A DNA stretch of 46,541 bases from an uncultured Gammaproteobacteria bacterium (GTDB taxonomy: Bacteria > Pseudomonadota > Gammaproteobacteria > Pseudomonadales > Azotimanducaceae). Where the stretch lies: contig CAJXBG010000016.1 of assembly GCA_913050215.1 (NCBI GenBank), positions 1 to 46,541 on the forward strand, read 5' to 3'. Both the position numbers and the translations under genes were made by a program. Under the pieces are notes generated by a model, which did not search any database, was not told the origin of the DNA, and saw only the letters and a program-made list of their open reading frames with translations. Positions 9,450 through 17,783 of this stretch are shown in pieces; the first letter of the stretch is position 1; every line of letters starts with the position of its first letter.

Positions 9450-10649
9450 ATGGAATACTTGCTTGAGGGCGTGAAGGTACTGGACGTAGCTTCATATGTT
9501 GCTGGCCCCGCGGCGGCCACTGTGATGGCAGACTTTGGTGCCGACGTTATCAAGGTAGAGCCCCCAAGCGGCGATAACTACAGGTCTCTGGTTGCTGCCT
9601 ACCGAACCAACTATTACTGGTCGTTGACCTCACGCAATAAGCGGGACATTGCGATTGATTTGCGAGGGAAGGAAGGTCAGGCGGTGCTTCATAAGTTGGT
9701 TGAAGGTGCAGATGTCATTCTGGTGAATTTTAATGCAAGCCAACTGGCAAAGTATAATCTCGAATACGAGACGCTAAAGCAGATCAACCCAAGGTTGATT
9801 TTTGCCCACATCACAGGTTATGGCACGAAAGGACCTGATAGTGGTCGGCGTGCCTATGATGTTGCCGCGTGGTGGTCACGCTCGGGCATTCTCGACTTGA
9901 TGCAGCCACGAGAGCAAAGACCGCCTAACGCGGTGGGCGGCGTTGGCGATCATGCAAGCGCCATGTCGTTGTTTTCAGTCATTATGATGGCGCTTTTTCA
10001 TCGCGAGAGAAGCGGCGCGGGTAGCTACGTTGCAACCTCTTTGGCGGCCAACGGCGTATGGTCCAATGGTATGCATCTGCAGGCGGCGATTGCCGGATAC
10101 AACTTAGCGGACGTGATGAAAGAGCACGGTTATCGTAGCCATTTTATGATGCCTTATTGCACGCGTGATGGCCGATACGTGCAACTGGTAGGTGCCGACC
10201 CGGTGCGTGAATGGCCGCTGCTGTGTAAAGCGTTAAAACATCCTGAGTGGCTTGAGGATGAGCGATTTCAAGATATGGTTGGCATCATGGAATGTCGGGA
10301 AGAATTACGCCAGCGTTTCGCCGAGGGTTTCGCAAAGATGAACTTAGTTGACGTCATTAGTGCGCTGGAGGCGGTTGATGCAACTTTTAGCGTTGTCGAG
10401 ACAATTAGTGATGTGCTTGAAGATGCCCATCTGATAGAGAACGAAGCCATCGTTAAAGTTGAATCTGACAATCCGGATTACCAGTGGACCATTGGGAATC
10501 CTATTGAAGTCGGCGGCTTCAGGAAAAAACCGCCGAAAGACGGCCCGGAGATTGGTGAGCATACTCGGGATATTCTCGCGGAAGGCGGGTTTTCGGAAGA
10601 GGAAATATCAAATTTGGAGCAAGCGGGTGTTGTTAAGCAGCATTCGTAG
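9450..10649 (+). CDS. Family III CoA-transferase (CaiB/BaiF)
   Basis: This 399-residue protein belongs to the CaiB/BaiF/formyl-CoA transferase family, which moves CoA between carboxylic acids through an aspartyl thioester. The N-terminal LEGVKVLDVASYVAGPAA and GADVIKVEPPSGD segments are typical. The expected catalytic aspartate is D167 in GGVGDHASAM. The start ATG has GGAGAAAG about 7 bases upstream. It is transcribed away from an acyl-CoA ligase gene, so the two probably activate or exchange related acids. Its last 17 bp overlap the end of the convergent cupin gene. Candidate substrates range from carnitine-like to aromatic acids and cannot be chosen from sequence alone. Confidence 0.92.
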   Translation: MEYLLEGVKVLDVASYVAGPAAATVMADFGADVIKVEPPSGDNYRSLVAAYRTNYYWSLTSRNKRDIAIDLRGKEGQAVLHKLVEGADVILVNFNASQLAKYNLEYETLKQINPRLIFAHITGYGTKGPDSGRRAYDVAAWWSRSGILDLMQPREQRPPNAVGGVGDHASAMSLFSVIMMALFHRERSGAGSYVATSLAANGVWSNGMHLQAAIAGYNLADVMKEHGYRSHFMMPYCTRDGRYVQLVGADPVREWPLLCKALKHPEWLEDERFQDMVGIMECREELRQRFAEGFAKMNLVDVISALEAVDATFSVVETISDVLEDAHLIENEAIVKVESDNPDYQWTIGNPIEVGGFRKKPPKDGPEIGEHTRDILAEGGFSEEEISNLEQAGVVKQHS

Positions 10650-11763
10650 AGGCATGCAGTAACACTTCCAGCAGCACGAGATCATTGGAAAGATCACGGA
10701 AGCAATATTGCTGTCCTCTGGGAAAGGTAACACTATCGCAACGGGCCAATTCGTGCGTTGCGGTGTGTTCGTCCTTATCCATCGTCAACAGATTAAATCC
10801 ACCTTCCATGACAAAGTAAAACGCGAGCACTTCCGGTTGTTCTCGCCATTTATGTAATCCCGTTGTATGTTCGTTTGAGGTCTTTGGCTCAACGGGTCGC
10901 AAAGCCCTCACACTTGCGACGCCCCGACTCGCGGCCTGAACTCCCGTCTCGCGGGCTTTAAAACCTGTATTGTTTTTATCCTCGTGATCAATCAGCCATG
11001 GTGCCCTGTCTGCGACGTGATGGCAGAAACTTTGGCCTCCGAAAACTCTTTCCGGCAGAAATGCGCTGGTGGGTAGTTCGAGTTCGTGATCAATATTTGT
11101 CATATGAATCGCGGGCACACCAATTTCTATCACTTCAAGGTTATCTGAAGATTCAAGCACTCGATGCCTGATACCCGGTGGTTGCGTCACGCAGTCGCCG
11201 GGATTGAGGATTAAGGGCTCCCCTTGGTCTTCATATACAACCTTGACCCAACCCCGGTAGCAGTAAATCAGCTGAAACTCAACTTCATGAAAGTGAACCA
11301 TGTCGTTGACTGGCCCGCCCACAGGAATTGAGATGTGCGAGGCTATCATCTGGCCACCAAATCTACTGGGTATTAGGTCGCGATAGAGCATGCCTGCGCG
11401 TCCAGTTACTTGCTCATCAGCGTTAGCCTGGCGCGTCACTTCAAACGGGTAGTTTGTCGGGACAGGCATAGTCTCAGGTTGTTCACCAAACACTAAACTA
11501 GTGCCGTTGGGCGCTTGGAGGTGGTGACGATGTCTATCGGGCGCGAGGTTAATGTCAAGCCGAATGGTCGGGGGCTCACAAACTGTATTTTGGTCGATAC
11601 AAAGACGCAGGCCATGTCCGGATAGCCTGGCGACCGTAGGATTATCCGCAGGGAAGATTTGATCGAGGCGAAAACCATGTGTTTCGAAGAACGCCATGTC
11701 AGCGGGTAGATCAGTGCTCGGGAGCATTAGCTCTGCCTGTGCTTTAGTCGACCCGTCATCCAT
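10633..11763 (-). CDS. VOC-like plus double-cupin domain protein
   Basis: Read from the ATG at 11763 this is a 376-residue protein. The frame could extend further upstream, but ATGGATGA joins this start to the stop of the preceding gene, and a GGAG lies 9 bases before it. Residues about 12-100 resemble a glyoxalase/VOC half-domain (FFETHGFRL, ARLSGHGLRLCI). A first cupin spans about 140-215 with H157, H159 and H200. The usual cupin glutamate seems to be Q164. A second cupin-like barrel spans about 305-370 with fewer metal ligands. The cupin fold suggests a metal-dependent dioxygenase, isomerase or sensor of a small acid. The VOC-cupin-cupin order is unusual. Function is unknown, and the adjacent CoA-transferase hints at catabolism. 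Confidence 0.8.
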   Translation of the reverse strand: MDDGSTKAQAELMLPSTDLPADMAFFETHGFRLDQIFPADNPTVARLSGHGLRLCIDQNTVCEPPTIRLDINLAPDRHRHHLQAPNGTSLVFGEQPETMPVPTNYPFEVTRQANADEQVTGRAGMLYRDLIPSRFGGQMIASHISIPVGGPVNDMVHFHEVEFQLIYCYRGWVKVVYEDQGEPLILNPGDCVTQPPGIRHRVLESSDNLEVIEIGVPAIHMTNIDHELELPTSAFLPERVFGGQSFCHHVADRAPWLIDHEDKNNTGFKARETGVQAASRGVASVRALRPVEPKTSNEHTTGLHKWREQPEVLAFYFVMEGGFNLLTMDKDEHTATHELARCDSVTFPRGQQYCFRDLSNDLVLLEVLLHASTNAA

Positions 11764-12439
11764 CTTTATTTTCTCCGTGCTTCTGCCATTGTGGCAACTC
11801 GGTTTTTCCTCGAGGGGAAAGCTCGTAAACGCCTTTTTCGACTCTCTCGTACCAACCATGATGATTTCGATACAGAATGGTTCTGGCTTCCGACAGATCG
11901 AGCGCCTCTGCGACATCTGACGCCTTGGTTGGTCCAGCAGTTTGTAAAAACTCTGCCACAAAGATTGCTCGTTGGCGATATGCGGTCATGATGCCTTTTC
12001 GTTTTTCGCTTCCACCTGCGTTGGGATCTCCAACACGTTTGGCAAACTCTCCGAGCAATCGTTGTTTGCGCACCATCGATTCTCTCGGTTTGTAGGGGGT
12101 TGGGTCGAGCGCAACCTCTACACAGTTTGTGTTGTGTTCAGTGTCGATGAGGATCAAACCGACGCCTAGTCTACGAAGCATTTTATTAATGCGTTTGCGT
12201 TCTTTAGTAACGATCCTGGTCTTTCGGGGCACGCCAATATAGACATTGGGTGTCAGTGCCAACCTCTCGACGGATTGCAGGATAACCTGCAGATTTAAAG
12301 TAAGTTTTAGCTCAACAACAATCGGGCGCTCGTTTCCTCTAACAGCCAATACATCACAATTCTGAACCTCTCCCTTAACTTCATACCCCTGAGCCTCCAG
12401 GTATGTCTTTAATGGCTGGTACAAGTCTGATTCTTTCAT
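11756..12439 (-). CDS. PD-(D/E)xK-like nuclease-fold protein (DUF2161-like)
   Basis: This 227-residue protein resembles the DUF2161 family. The N-terminal part has the layout of a PD-(D/E)xK fold: D29 in NCDVLAV and E43-x-K45 in VVELKLTL. The middle is basic (RKTRIVTKERKRINKMLRR). The C-terminal 70 residues look like a winged helix (TKASDVAEALDLSEARTILYR) followed by a Tyr-rich WYERVEKGVYEL strand. The family name comes from memory of its pattern, and the activity is unproven. A DNA-related role or a regulatory role both fit. An AAAGGAG lies 13 bases before the ATG, a long spacing. Its stop overlaps the cupin start by 8 bp, so the two are translationally coupled. Confidence 0.75.
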   Translation of the reverse strand: MKESDLYQPLKTYLEAQGYEVKGEVQNCDVLAVRGNERPIVVELKLTLNLQVILQSVERLALTPNVYIGVPRKTRIVTKERKRINKMLRRLGVGLILIDTEHNTNCVEVALDPTPYKPRESMVRKQRLLGEFAKRVGDPNAGGSEKRKGIMTAYRQRAIFVAEFLQTAGPTKASDVAEALDLSEARTILYRNHHGWYERVEKGVYELSPRGKTELPQWQKHGENKDG

Positions 12440-12542
12440 GATCTGTGCTGGTCTCCTTTGGCTATCAGAGTTTTACCATGAGATGCTGCGAGTGCCCTTT
12501 ACGAAAGTTCTCTGTTGCCTTAATCGCAACGTCTCTGGGTCT

Positions 12543-13187
12543 TTAATCCTTCTTTTTTAGACCCAGTCCGTTCATATGCCAGCAAAGGGTCTCGATGCGA
12601 TCCTGCCCAAAGAAGGGTTCGCCGTTGATGACAAAGGTCGGCACACCCCAATGTCCGGCTTGGTCGAGAAAATTCTGATTCTGCTCAATCTCCCTGATCT
12701 GTTCTCCAGAACTGATCGCCGCTTCTAGCTCACCTAGGTTCAGGCCGGCTCGTTCGACTGCTTCCTCGAGATGATCGCCCTCGTGCCAGTTCTTGGTTCC
12801 CCCAAAAAGAAGATGAGAGACTTCAAAGGCAAACTCCGGTCCCTTGCCGCGATGCTGTGCTTCGACACCGAGATAGCTGAGGCGATAGATGTAGGGTTGA
12901 TCTTCAGATACTTCCAAGGTGGTCATGTTCTGCACAATGGGATCCGGGGATGGCCATTTGTCTGACATACCGAGAAAGCGTGCCCGCCTTGGCCAATCCA
13001 GTTGAATGTATCTGGCCCGCGGCGCGTTTGCCGGGCTAAATAGGGTTTCCGGGGTGCGAATGGCGACCGGCAAAATGGGTCGCAGGATCAAATTAATATC
13101 GTAATTTTTTTTAATCTTCAGCATCTCTGGTGTTGCGAGATATGAATAGGGGCTCCTGAAAGAAAAATATACATCTATGTCAGTCAT
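12543..13187 (-). CDS. 2-hydroxychromene-2-carboxylate isomerase-like protein (DsbA/GST-kappa fold)
   Basis: This 214-residue thioredoxin-fold protein is of the NahD/GST-kappa type. The opening strand VYFSFRSPYSYLA holds the conserved serine (S12) that replaces the thioredoxin cysteine and binds glutathione in this family. The C-terminal WGVPTFVINGEPFFGQDRI is the family's cis-proline and substrate region. In naphthalene degradation the enzyme isomerises 2-hydroxychromene-2-carboxylate, but many relatives have other glutathione-linked roles. No ring-cleaving dioxygenase is nearby, so the substrate is open. It lies 12 bp downstream of a quinone-reductase gene on the same strand and is probably cotranscribed with it. 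The ribosome site is weak. Confidence 0.88.
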   Translation of the reverse strand: MTDIDVYFSFRSPYSYLATPEMLKIKKNYDINLILRPILPVAIRTPETLFSPANAPRARYIQLDWPRRARFLGMSDKWPSPDPIVQNMTTLEVSEDQPYIYRLSYLGVEAQHRGKGPEFAFEVSHLLFGGTKNWHEGDHLEEAVERAGLNLGELEAAISSGEQIREIEQNQNFLDQAGHWGVPTFVINGEPFFGQDRIETLCWHMNGLGLKKKD

Positions 13188-13199
13188 GTAATTGTTTGC

Positions 13200-14213
13200 C
13201 TATATTGTGTACTGATTCATGGTCACAACTACCTTACCGACAACCTTGCGCTGGGTCAGCATGTCCATCGCCTCAACCGCCCGTTCAAGTGGAAAGCCCG
13301 CACAGACGTAAGGATCTATCGCGCCTTTTTCAAGAAGCTCGGTAAGCGCTCGGCTACATCGCTCGCCGATCGCGGGATTTCGTCTACCTATTTCACCAGC
13401 GCGCACGCCAATGACCGAAATATGCTTTATCAGAATATGGTTAACTGCCGCTTTTGGCCAGACGCCGCTAGTGAATCCTATCGTTAGTATGCGACCATCC
13501 CAGTTAATGCAGCGCATGGACTCATCAAACACGGTGCCGCCGACCGGATCGTAAATCACATCAGCGCCTCTGCCGTCGGTGAGTGCTTTGACTTTCTCGC
13601 GAAAGCCGCCGAGGCTGCCATCTTCCTGCGTGTAGTTGATGACGTGATCTGCACCTCTTGACCTCACGACCTCCAGTTTTACATCGTCTCCCCCTGTCGC
13701 AATGACAGTTGCGCCCATGTGTTTACCAAGGTCAACCGCAGCCATGCCGACGCCTCCTGTGGCGCCATGCACTAACAGAGTTTCACCCGGCTGCAAGTTT
13801 CCTCTTATTGCTAATGCAACGTACGCGGTCAAATAGGTTGTTTTGTAAGAAGCCGCTTTTTCAAAGGAAAGTCCGTCAGGAATTTTCTGTAATGTTTCCC
13901 GAGGCGCGTTGACCACTTCCGCAAAACCGCCGTAGCGAATACCCAAAACAACTCGGTCTCCAGCGCTGATATCGTCAATGTCGTTGCCAACAGCAACTAC
14001 AACCCCAGCAGCTTCTCCGCCAGGGGCAAAGGGCAGGGGAGGCGCGAATTGATACTTGCCCTGTATCATGAGGATGTCTGGAAAGTTGACAGCGCAGGCC
14101 ATCAGTTTTACCTGCACCTCATCATCAGCGGGTGCGGATAGTTCGGCTTCGTCCAGCGTGACTGTATTAATATCCTCGCTGATCTCATGACAGCGAATAG
14201 TCCTGATTTTCAT
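13200..14213 (-). CDS. NADPH:quinone oxidoreductase family protein (zinc-free MDR)
   Basis: Starting at the ATG at 14213 this is a 337-residue medium-chain dehydrogenase/reductase. The frame stays open 47 codons further upstream, but those residues lack MDR homology and would run into the divergent gene's leader. The GroES-like half includes NFPDILMIQGKYQ and the PGGEAAGVV stretch. The nucleotide-binding motif is LVHGATGGVGMAA, with a typical AxxGxxG fingerprint. The zinc-ligand cysteines of alcohol dehydrogenases are absent. Such enzymes reduce quinones, enals or enoyl-CoA esters with NADPH. A GGAA lies about 8 bases before the start. It leads a two-gene unit with the isomerase-like gene. 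Confidence 0.9.
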   Translation of the reverse strand: MKIRTIRCHEISEDINTVTLDEAELSAPADDEVQVKLMACAVNFPDILMIQGKYQFAPPLPFAPGGEAAGVVVAVGNDIDDISAGDRVVLGIRYGGFAEVVNAPRETLQKIPDGLSFEKAASYKTTYLTAYVALAIRGNLQPGETLLVHGATGGVGMAAVDLGKHMGATVIATGGDDVKLEVVRSRGADHVINYTQEDGSLGGFREKVKALTDGRGADVIYDPVGGTVFDESMRCINWDGRILTIGFTSGVWPKAAVNHILIKHISVIGVRAGEIGRRNPAIGERCSRALTELLEKGAIDPYVCAGFPLERAVEAMDMLTQRKVVGKVVVTMNQYTI

Positions 14214-14311
14214 AACAATATTCCAAATGGAGAGCTTTAAGGTACCAGTGAACGGGTGCAATATCATCCCTCGCTGAGGTATTCTGGCGTCTCTAAGAAC
14301 CTGAATGCGAT

Positions 14312-14315
14312 GGAG
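14312..14315 (+). promoter_or_regulatory. Ribosome binding site that fixes a TTG start
   Basis: GGAG at 14312-14315 is 8 bases before TTG at 14324. No in-frame ATG lies near this position, and the protein family aligns from MEQL onward, so the TTG start is well supported. Confidence 0.7.
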
Positions 14316-14323
14316 ACCCCCGC

Positions 14324-15745
14324 TTGGAACAATTAACTGCCCAGGATGCCTCATTTATCTATGGAGAAAACACTCGCAGCCCAATGCATATTGGTGGACT
14401 AGCGATTTATGACCCTTCGACGGTTGAGGGTGGCAAACAGCGCTTTAAGGATATCCTGCAATTTGTAGAAGACAGGTTACATCTTGCAAAAACCTTTCGA
14501 AGAAAGCTGGTAGAAGTACCTTTCAATCTGGATCACCCCTATTGGGTAGAGGACAAGGACTTTGATCTTGAATTTCATGTCCGTCATATACGGCTGCCAG
14601 AACCTGGTGACTGGCGTCAGTTGTGTATTCAAGTCGCCAGGTTGCACTCCCGACCGCTCGACATGACCAAGGCTCCCTGGGAACTTACGGTTATCGAAGG
14701 ACTTGACGCTATTGAAGGTTTGCCTAGCGGTTCCTATGCTGTGGTTACAAAGATTCATCATGCCTGCATCGACGGTGTCGCCGGTGCGGACATTACTGAA
14801 GCGTTGCATAGTCTTGAACCTTATGGTGCCTTGCCGCGGCCGCCTGAGACGCCTTGGAGAGGTGAAGATGAGCCTAATCCTGTTGAGCTTGTGACTCGGG
14901 CACAATTTAACAATTTCACTCAGCCGCTCAAATTTGCCGAGGTGATGGCGCGGGCGATACCTGCAATGGCCAATTTTCAAGCGGGACTTGCCCAGCGCAA
15001 GTTCACGGTAAATACCCAGGTGCCGAAAACCCGTTTTAGCCGCGTGATTTCGAGCCACCGTATTATCGAGGGACGGACTATTGAGCTGGCGAAGGTCAAA
15101 AATGTAAAACGGGCAGTCGAGGGCGCGACAATTAACGATGCTGTATTAACCATATGCGGTGGTGCGCTGCGAAAGTATTTACTGTCGAAAAAAGAGTTAC
15201 CCGATCACTCGCTCGTCGCCATGGCACCAATTTCAGTGCGATCGAACGGAGATTCAGGTCAGGAAGGGAATAGTGTGGCAGCCATGACTGTAGCGCTCGG
15301 AACGGATATTGAGGATCCTATTGAGCGTCTAGAATCGGTTCATATTGCAGCTATTTCCTCGAAGGAGATGACGAATGCTGTGGGTGCAAAACTGATGACC
15401 GATTTCGGACAGTTTATTCCATCGACAACCGCCGCGCTTGCTTCACGACTCTATTCCGAGGTGAGCATGGCCGAGCAGATCACGCACCCTTACAATTGTG
15501 TCGTGAGTAATGTGCCTGGGCCGCAATTCCCGCTCTACTCTGCGGGAGCAAGGCTGGTAACTCAATATGGTCTGGGTCCGCTACACGATGGTATGGGCTT
15601 GATGTTTCCTGTTTTTAGTTATTGTGGGCAGATCACCATTTCCGTCAATGCTTGCCGAAACATGGTGCCAGACCCTGAATTCTTTGCTGCTTGTCTGCAG
15701 TCAAGTGCAGACGAATTGCTGGGTGCGGCTTCGGTTGAAAATTGA
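14324..15745 (+). CDS. Wax ester synthase / acyl-CoA:diacylglycerol acyltransferase (WS/DGAT)
   Basis: This 473-residue protein is a bacterial WS/DGAT. These enzymes join an acyl-CoA to a long-chain alcohol or diacylglycerol and so make storage wax esters or triacylglycerol at the inner membrane surface. The catalytic HHxxxDG motif is intact as HHACIDG at 145-151. The start MEQLTAQDASFIY is typical. The family's PLDMTKAPWELTVIEG (about 111-126) and the late SNVPGPQFPLYSAGARL stretch are both present. The start codon is TTG, which may lower expression. The next gene, a kinase-like phosphotransferase, follows 74 bp later on the same strand. Many bacteria carry several WS/DGAT paralogues with different substrate ranges, so the exact product is not known. 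Confidence 0.93.
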   Translation: MEQLTAQDASFIYGENTRSPMHIGGLAIYDPSTVEGGKQRFKDILQFVEDRLHLAKTFRRKLVEVPFNLDHPYWVEDKDFDLEFHVRHIRLPEPGDWRQLCIQVARLHSRPLDMTKAPWELTVIEGLDAIEGLPSGSYAVVTKIHHACIDGVAGADITEALHSLEPYGALPRPPETPWRGEDEPNPVELVTRAQFNNFTQPLKFAEVMARAIPAMANFQAGLAQRKFTVNTQVPKTRFSRVISSHRIIEGRTIELAKVKNVKRAVEGATINDAVLTICGGALRKYLLSKKELPDHSLVAMAPISVRSNGDSGQEGNSVAAMTVALGTDIEDPIERLESVHIAAISSKEMTNAVGAKLMTDFGQFIPSTTAALASRLYSEVSMAEQITHPYNCVVSNVPGPQFPLYSAGARLVTQYGLGPLHDGMGLMFPVFSYCGQITISVNACRNMVPDPEFFAACLQSSADELLGAASVEN

Positions 15746-15819
15746 GCTTAAATAGATGAGCCCTTTTATGGGTGATAGGCGATGATCAAAAATTTAAAAC
15801 TGAACAGGGTAATAAAATA

Positions 15820-16839
15820 ATGATTGAAGGAATTGATGCAGACAAGATAACGGCTTGGTTCGAAAATGCCGTACCTGAACTGAAAGCACCTCTAACATTT
15901 TCGCTAATAGCCGGAGGGCACTCGAATCTAACTTTCCGCTGCACCGATGCCAGCGGCAGAGATTTCGTTTTGCGCCGCCCGCCGCTTGGTCATGTGTTAG
16001 AAAGCGCCCACGATGTTGCCCGGGAGCACAGGATCGTATCGGCTTTGCAAAATTCTGGTATACCGGTGCCGACCACAATCGGCGTTTGTACTGACATTGA
16101 GGTAAACGGCGCACCTTTCTATGTGATGGATCATGTTGATGGCCTTGTACTGCATGATTCGGTCGTAGGGCAGGAAGTCGCTGAAACTGAGCGTCGCACA
16201 CTCGGGTTACATGTGATGGACGTGCTGTCTAACCTGCATAAGATTAACCCTGATGATGTGGGGCTGGGTGAGCTGGGTCGAAAAGAAGCATATTTGGCGC
16301 GGCAATTGAAGCGTTGGAATAAACAGTGGGTCGCAACCAAAACACATCCAGTACCAGAGATGGAAGAGAGTGCAAAATTACTTGAGGAAAGAATGCCAGA
16401 TCAGGTTGGTGCGACTATCGTGCACGGTGATTACAGGCTCGGCAACATGATTGTGGAGAGTGGTGAGATTCAGGCAGTGCTCGATTGGGAACTTTGTACC
16501 CTAGGAGATCCGTTAGCTGACGTGGGGTATTTGCTGAATAACTGGGTGTCCCCCGAGGAAGTTGATGCAATGGAGGGAGATTCTGCGCCAACTGCTGTCG
16601 GTGGTTATCCATCGCGAGATGAACTCTGCGATATTTACGCAACGAATACGGGACGTGATCTATCTGAGATCAACTACTACCGGGCATTTTCGCATTGGCG
16701 CCTCGCGGCAATAGGACAGGGTGTTTACAAGCGATACCTCGTCGGTGCGATGGGCGAAGATCGAGATATGGATCTCGAAAAGTACAAAGAAAGTGTGACG
16801 AATCGGGCGGCTCAGGCGCTAGCGCTTCTGACAGCCTGA
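15820..16839 (+). CDS. ACAD10/11-like phosphotransferase (aminoglycoside phosphotransferase fold)
   Basis: I chose the ATG at 15820 (339 residues) over an upstream GTG at 15772, because homology-like sequence begins at MIEGIDADKI and an AGGG precedes it. The protein has a small kinase fold. A nucleotide loop is near GGHSNLTF (32-39). The Brenner motif HGDYRLGN is at 202-209, with catalytic D204 and N209. The metal aspartate is D222 in VLDWE, followed by LGDPLADVGY. The family is close to the kinase domain of mammalian ACAD10/ACAD11, which phosphorylates 4-hydroxyacyl-CoA during hydroxy-acid breakdown. The same job here is inference. No acyl-CoA dehydrogenase is adjacent. It probably shares a transcript with the WS/DGAT. 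Confidence 0.88.
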   Translation: MIEGIDADKITAWFENAVPELKAPLTFSLIAGGHSNLTFRCTDASGRDFVLRRPPLGHVLESAHDVAREHRIVSALQNSGIPVPTTIGVCTDIEVNGAPFYVMDHVDGLVLHDSVVGQEVAETERRTLGLHVMDVLSNLHKINPDDVGLGELGRKEAYLARQLKRWNKQWVATKTHPVPEMEESAKLLEERMPDQVGATIVHGDYRLGNMIVESGEIQAVLDWELCTLGDPLADVGYLLNNWVSPEEVDAMEGDSAPTAVGGYPSRDELCDIYATNTGRDLSEINYYRAFSHWRLAAIGQGVYKRYLVGAMGEDRDMDLEKYKESVTNRAAQALALLTA

Positions 16840-16841
16840 AA

Positions 16842-16858
16842 TCGCATGTTTCATGCGA
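16842..16858. terminator. Hairpin between convergent genes
   Basis: TCGCATG (16842-16848) and CATGCGA (16852-16858) form a perfect 7-bp stem with a TTT loop. It sits exactly in the 20-bp gap between the phosphotransferase stop and the opposing SirB1-like stop. No U-run follows on either strand, so it may work as a rho-assisted end or 3' stabiliser. Confidence 0.5.
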
Positions 16859-16859
16859 G

Positions 16860-17690
16860 CTAGTGAATTGTTCTGTTCGCAGATCCCATTGCGAGCAGAC
16901 GTTTGCCCGCAACCTTGGTGAGTTGCTCGTCCTCGCACTCCTGCAGCACGCGTGTGTAAGTGTCCTGGGCGAGCGGTATCTGACCCTTCATTTCGTAGAT
17001 GGCTCCCAGTTGAATATTGAACTCGCTTTGATCTGGTAATAACAACAGCTGTCGCTCGATACAGGCTTTGCTTTCATCCCAAGCCTTGTTTTTCCAAAAT
17101 ATCTGTTTCAGATTGTCGAGTACCCGGATCAAGATACTGCGATTGGTCGCAGTCTCCAAATAATCGGGTTGAATGATTGCGCGGGGACCGGCAAGTTGGT
17201 TCAACAGGGTTGCGCAGTCGGCTTCGCTTAGCGTTCTGCCTGAGAAAGGGTCAACGATGATGCGTTCTTCAAAGCCATAGCGAACCAGAAAGTGACCTGG
17301 AAAGTTAACGCCCCGAACAGGCATGTCGAGACGTTTTCCAAGGCATATATGAATCAGGGCAAGTGATATTGGAATACCTTGGCGGACGTCGATGACATGG
17401 TTCAGGTAGCTGTTTTCAGGTGCATAGTAGTTTGTCACATTACCACTAAAGCCCTCGGTTCCATGAATAAACTCACTCAGGCCAGATGCGGATGTGCCCA
17501 ACGAGGATTCACAGTTGATTGATGCGTGGTATTTTTCTGCGAGGCTATCAAGAATGTCGAGATAATTTTGTACTTTAATGCCGCTGTTGCTTTCGGCGGC
17601 GATGAGTAACACTGATTCGTCCAGTCGTATTTCCTCATCTTGCCGTTCAACGGCAATTTCAAACTTCTCTCTGGCTTCTTGGGCTTTCAT
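16860..17690 (-). CDS. SirB1 / transglutaminase-like family protein with TPR tail
   Basis: The 276-residue protein fits the SirB1 (YchA, UPF0162) family: a transglutaminase-like N-terminal domain and a tetratricopeptide C-terminus. Signature stretches are YYAPENSYLNHVIDVRQG (about residue 88), GIPISLALIHICLGKRL and MPVRGVNFPGHFLVRYG. Next comes VDPFSGRTLSE. From about 205 the protein turns into TPR-like helices (FNIQLGAIYEMKGQ, AQDTYTRVLQEC). The molecular role of the family is not established. In other proteobacteria it lies near translation or cell-envelope genes, but here it has unrelated neighbours. It has its own divergent partner, a hydrolase gene, about 90 bp away. Confidence 0.88.
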   Translation of the reverse strand: MKAQEAREKFEIAVERQDEEIRLDESVLLIAAESNSGIKVQNYLDILDSLAEKYHASINCESSLGTSASGLSEFIHGTEGFSGNVTNYYAPENSYLNHVIDVRQGIPISLALIHICLGKRLDMPVRGVNFPGHFLVRYGFEERIIVDPFSGRTLSEADCATLLNQLAGPRAIIQPDYLETATNRSILIRVLDNLKQIFWKNKAWDESKACIERQLLLLPDQSEFNIQLGAIYEMKGQIPLAQDTYTRVLQECEDEQLTKVAGKRLLAMGSANRTIH

Positions 17691-17783
17691 GATGGCTTCA
17701 TCTTTACAAGGTTGTGCAGGTTATGCAATCCTCGTTGTTAAATCTAGCCTCTTAATGCCTGTCACTTGTTAGGCCTGCTCCCT

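Noticed and set aside
10633-11961. Longer cupin frame starting at 11961 (442 residues)
   Set aside because: The extra 66 residues lie within the coupled PD-(D/E)xK-like gene and lack domain pattern. The ATG at 11763 has a ribosome site and the ATGGATGA overlap.
14477-15058. 193-residue minus-strand frame in the WS/DGAT gene
   Set aside because: Antisense to a full WS/DGAT with an intact HHxxxDG site, with no ribosome site or recognisable family.
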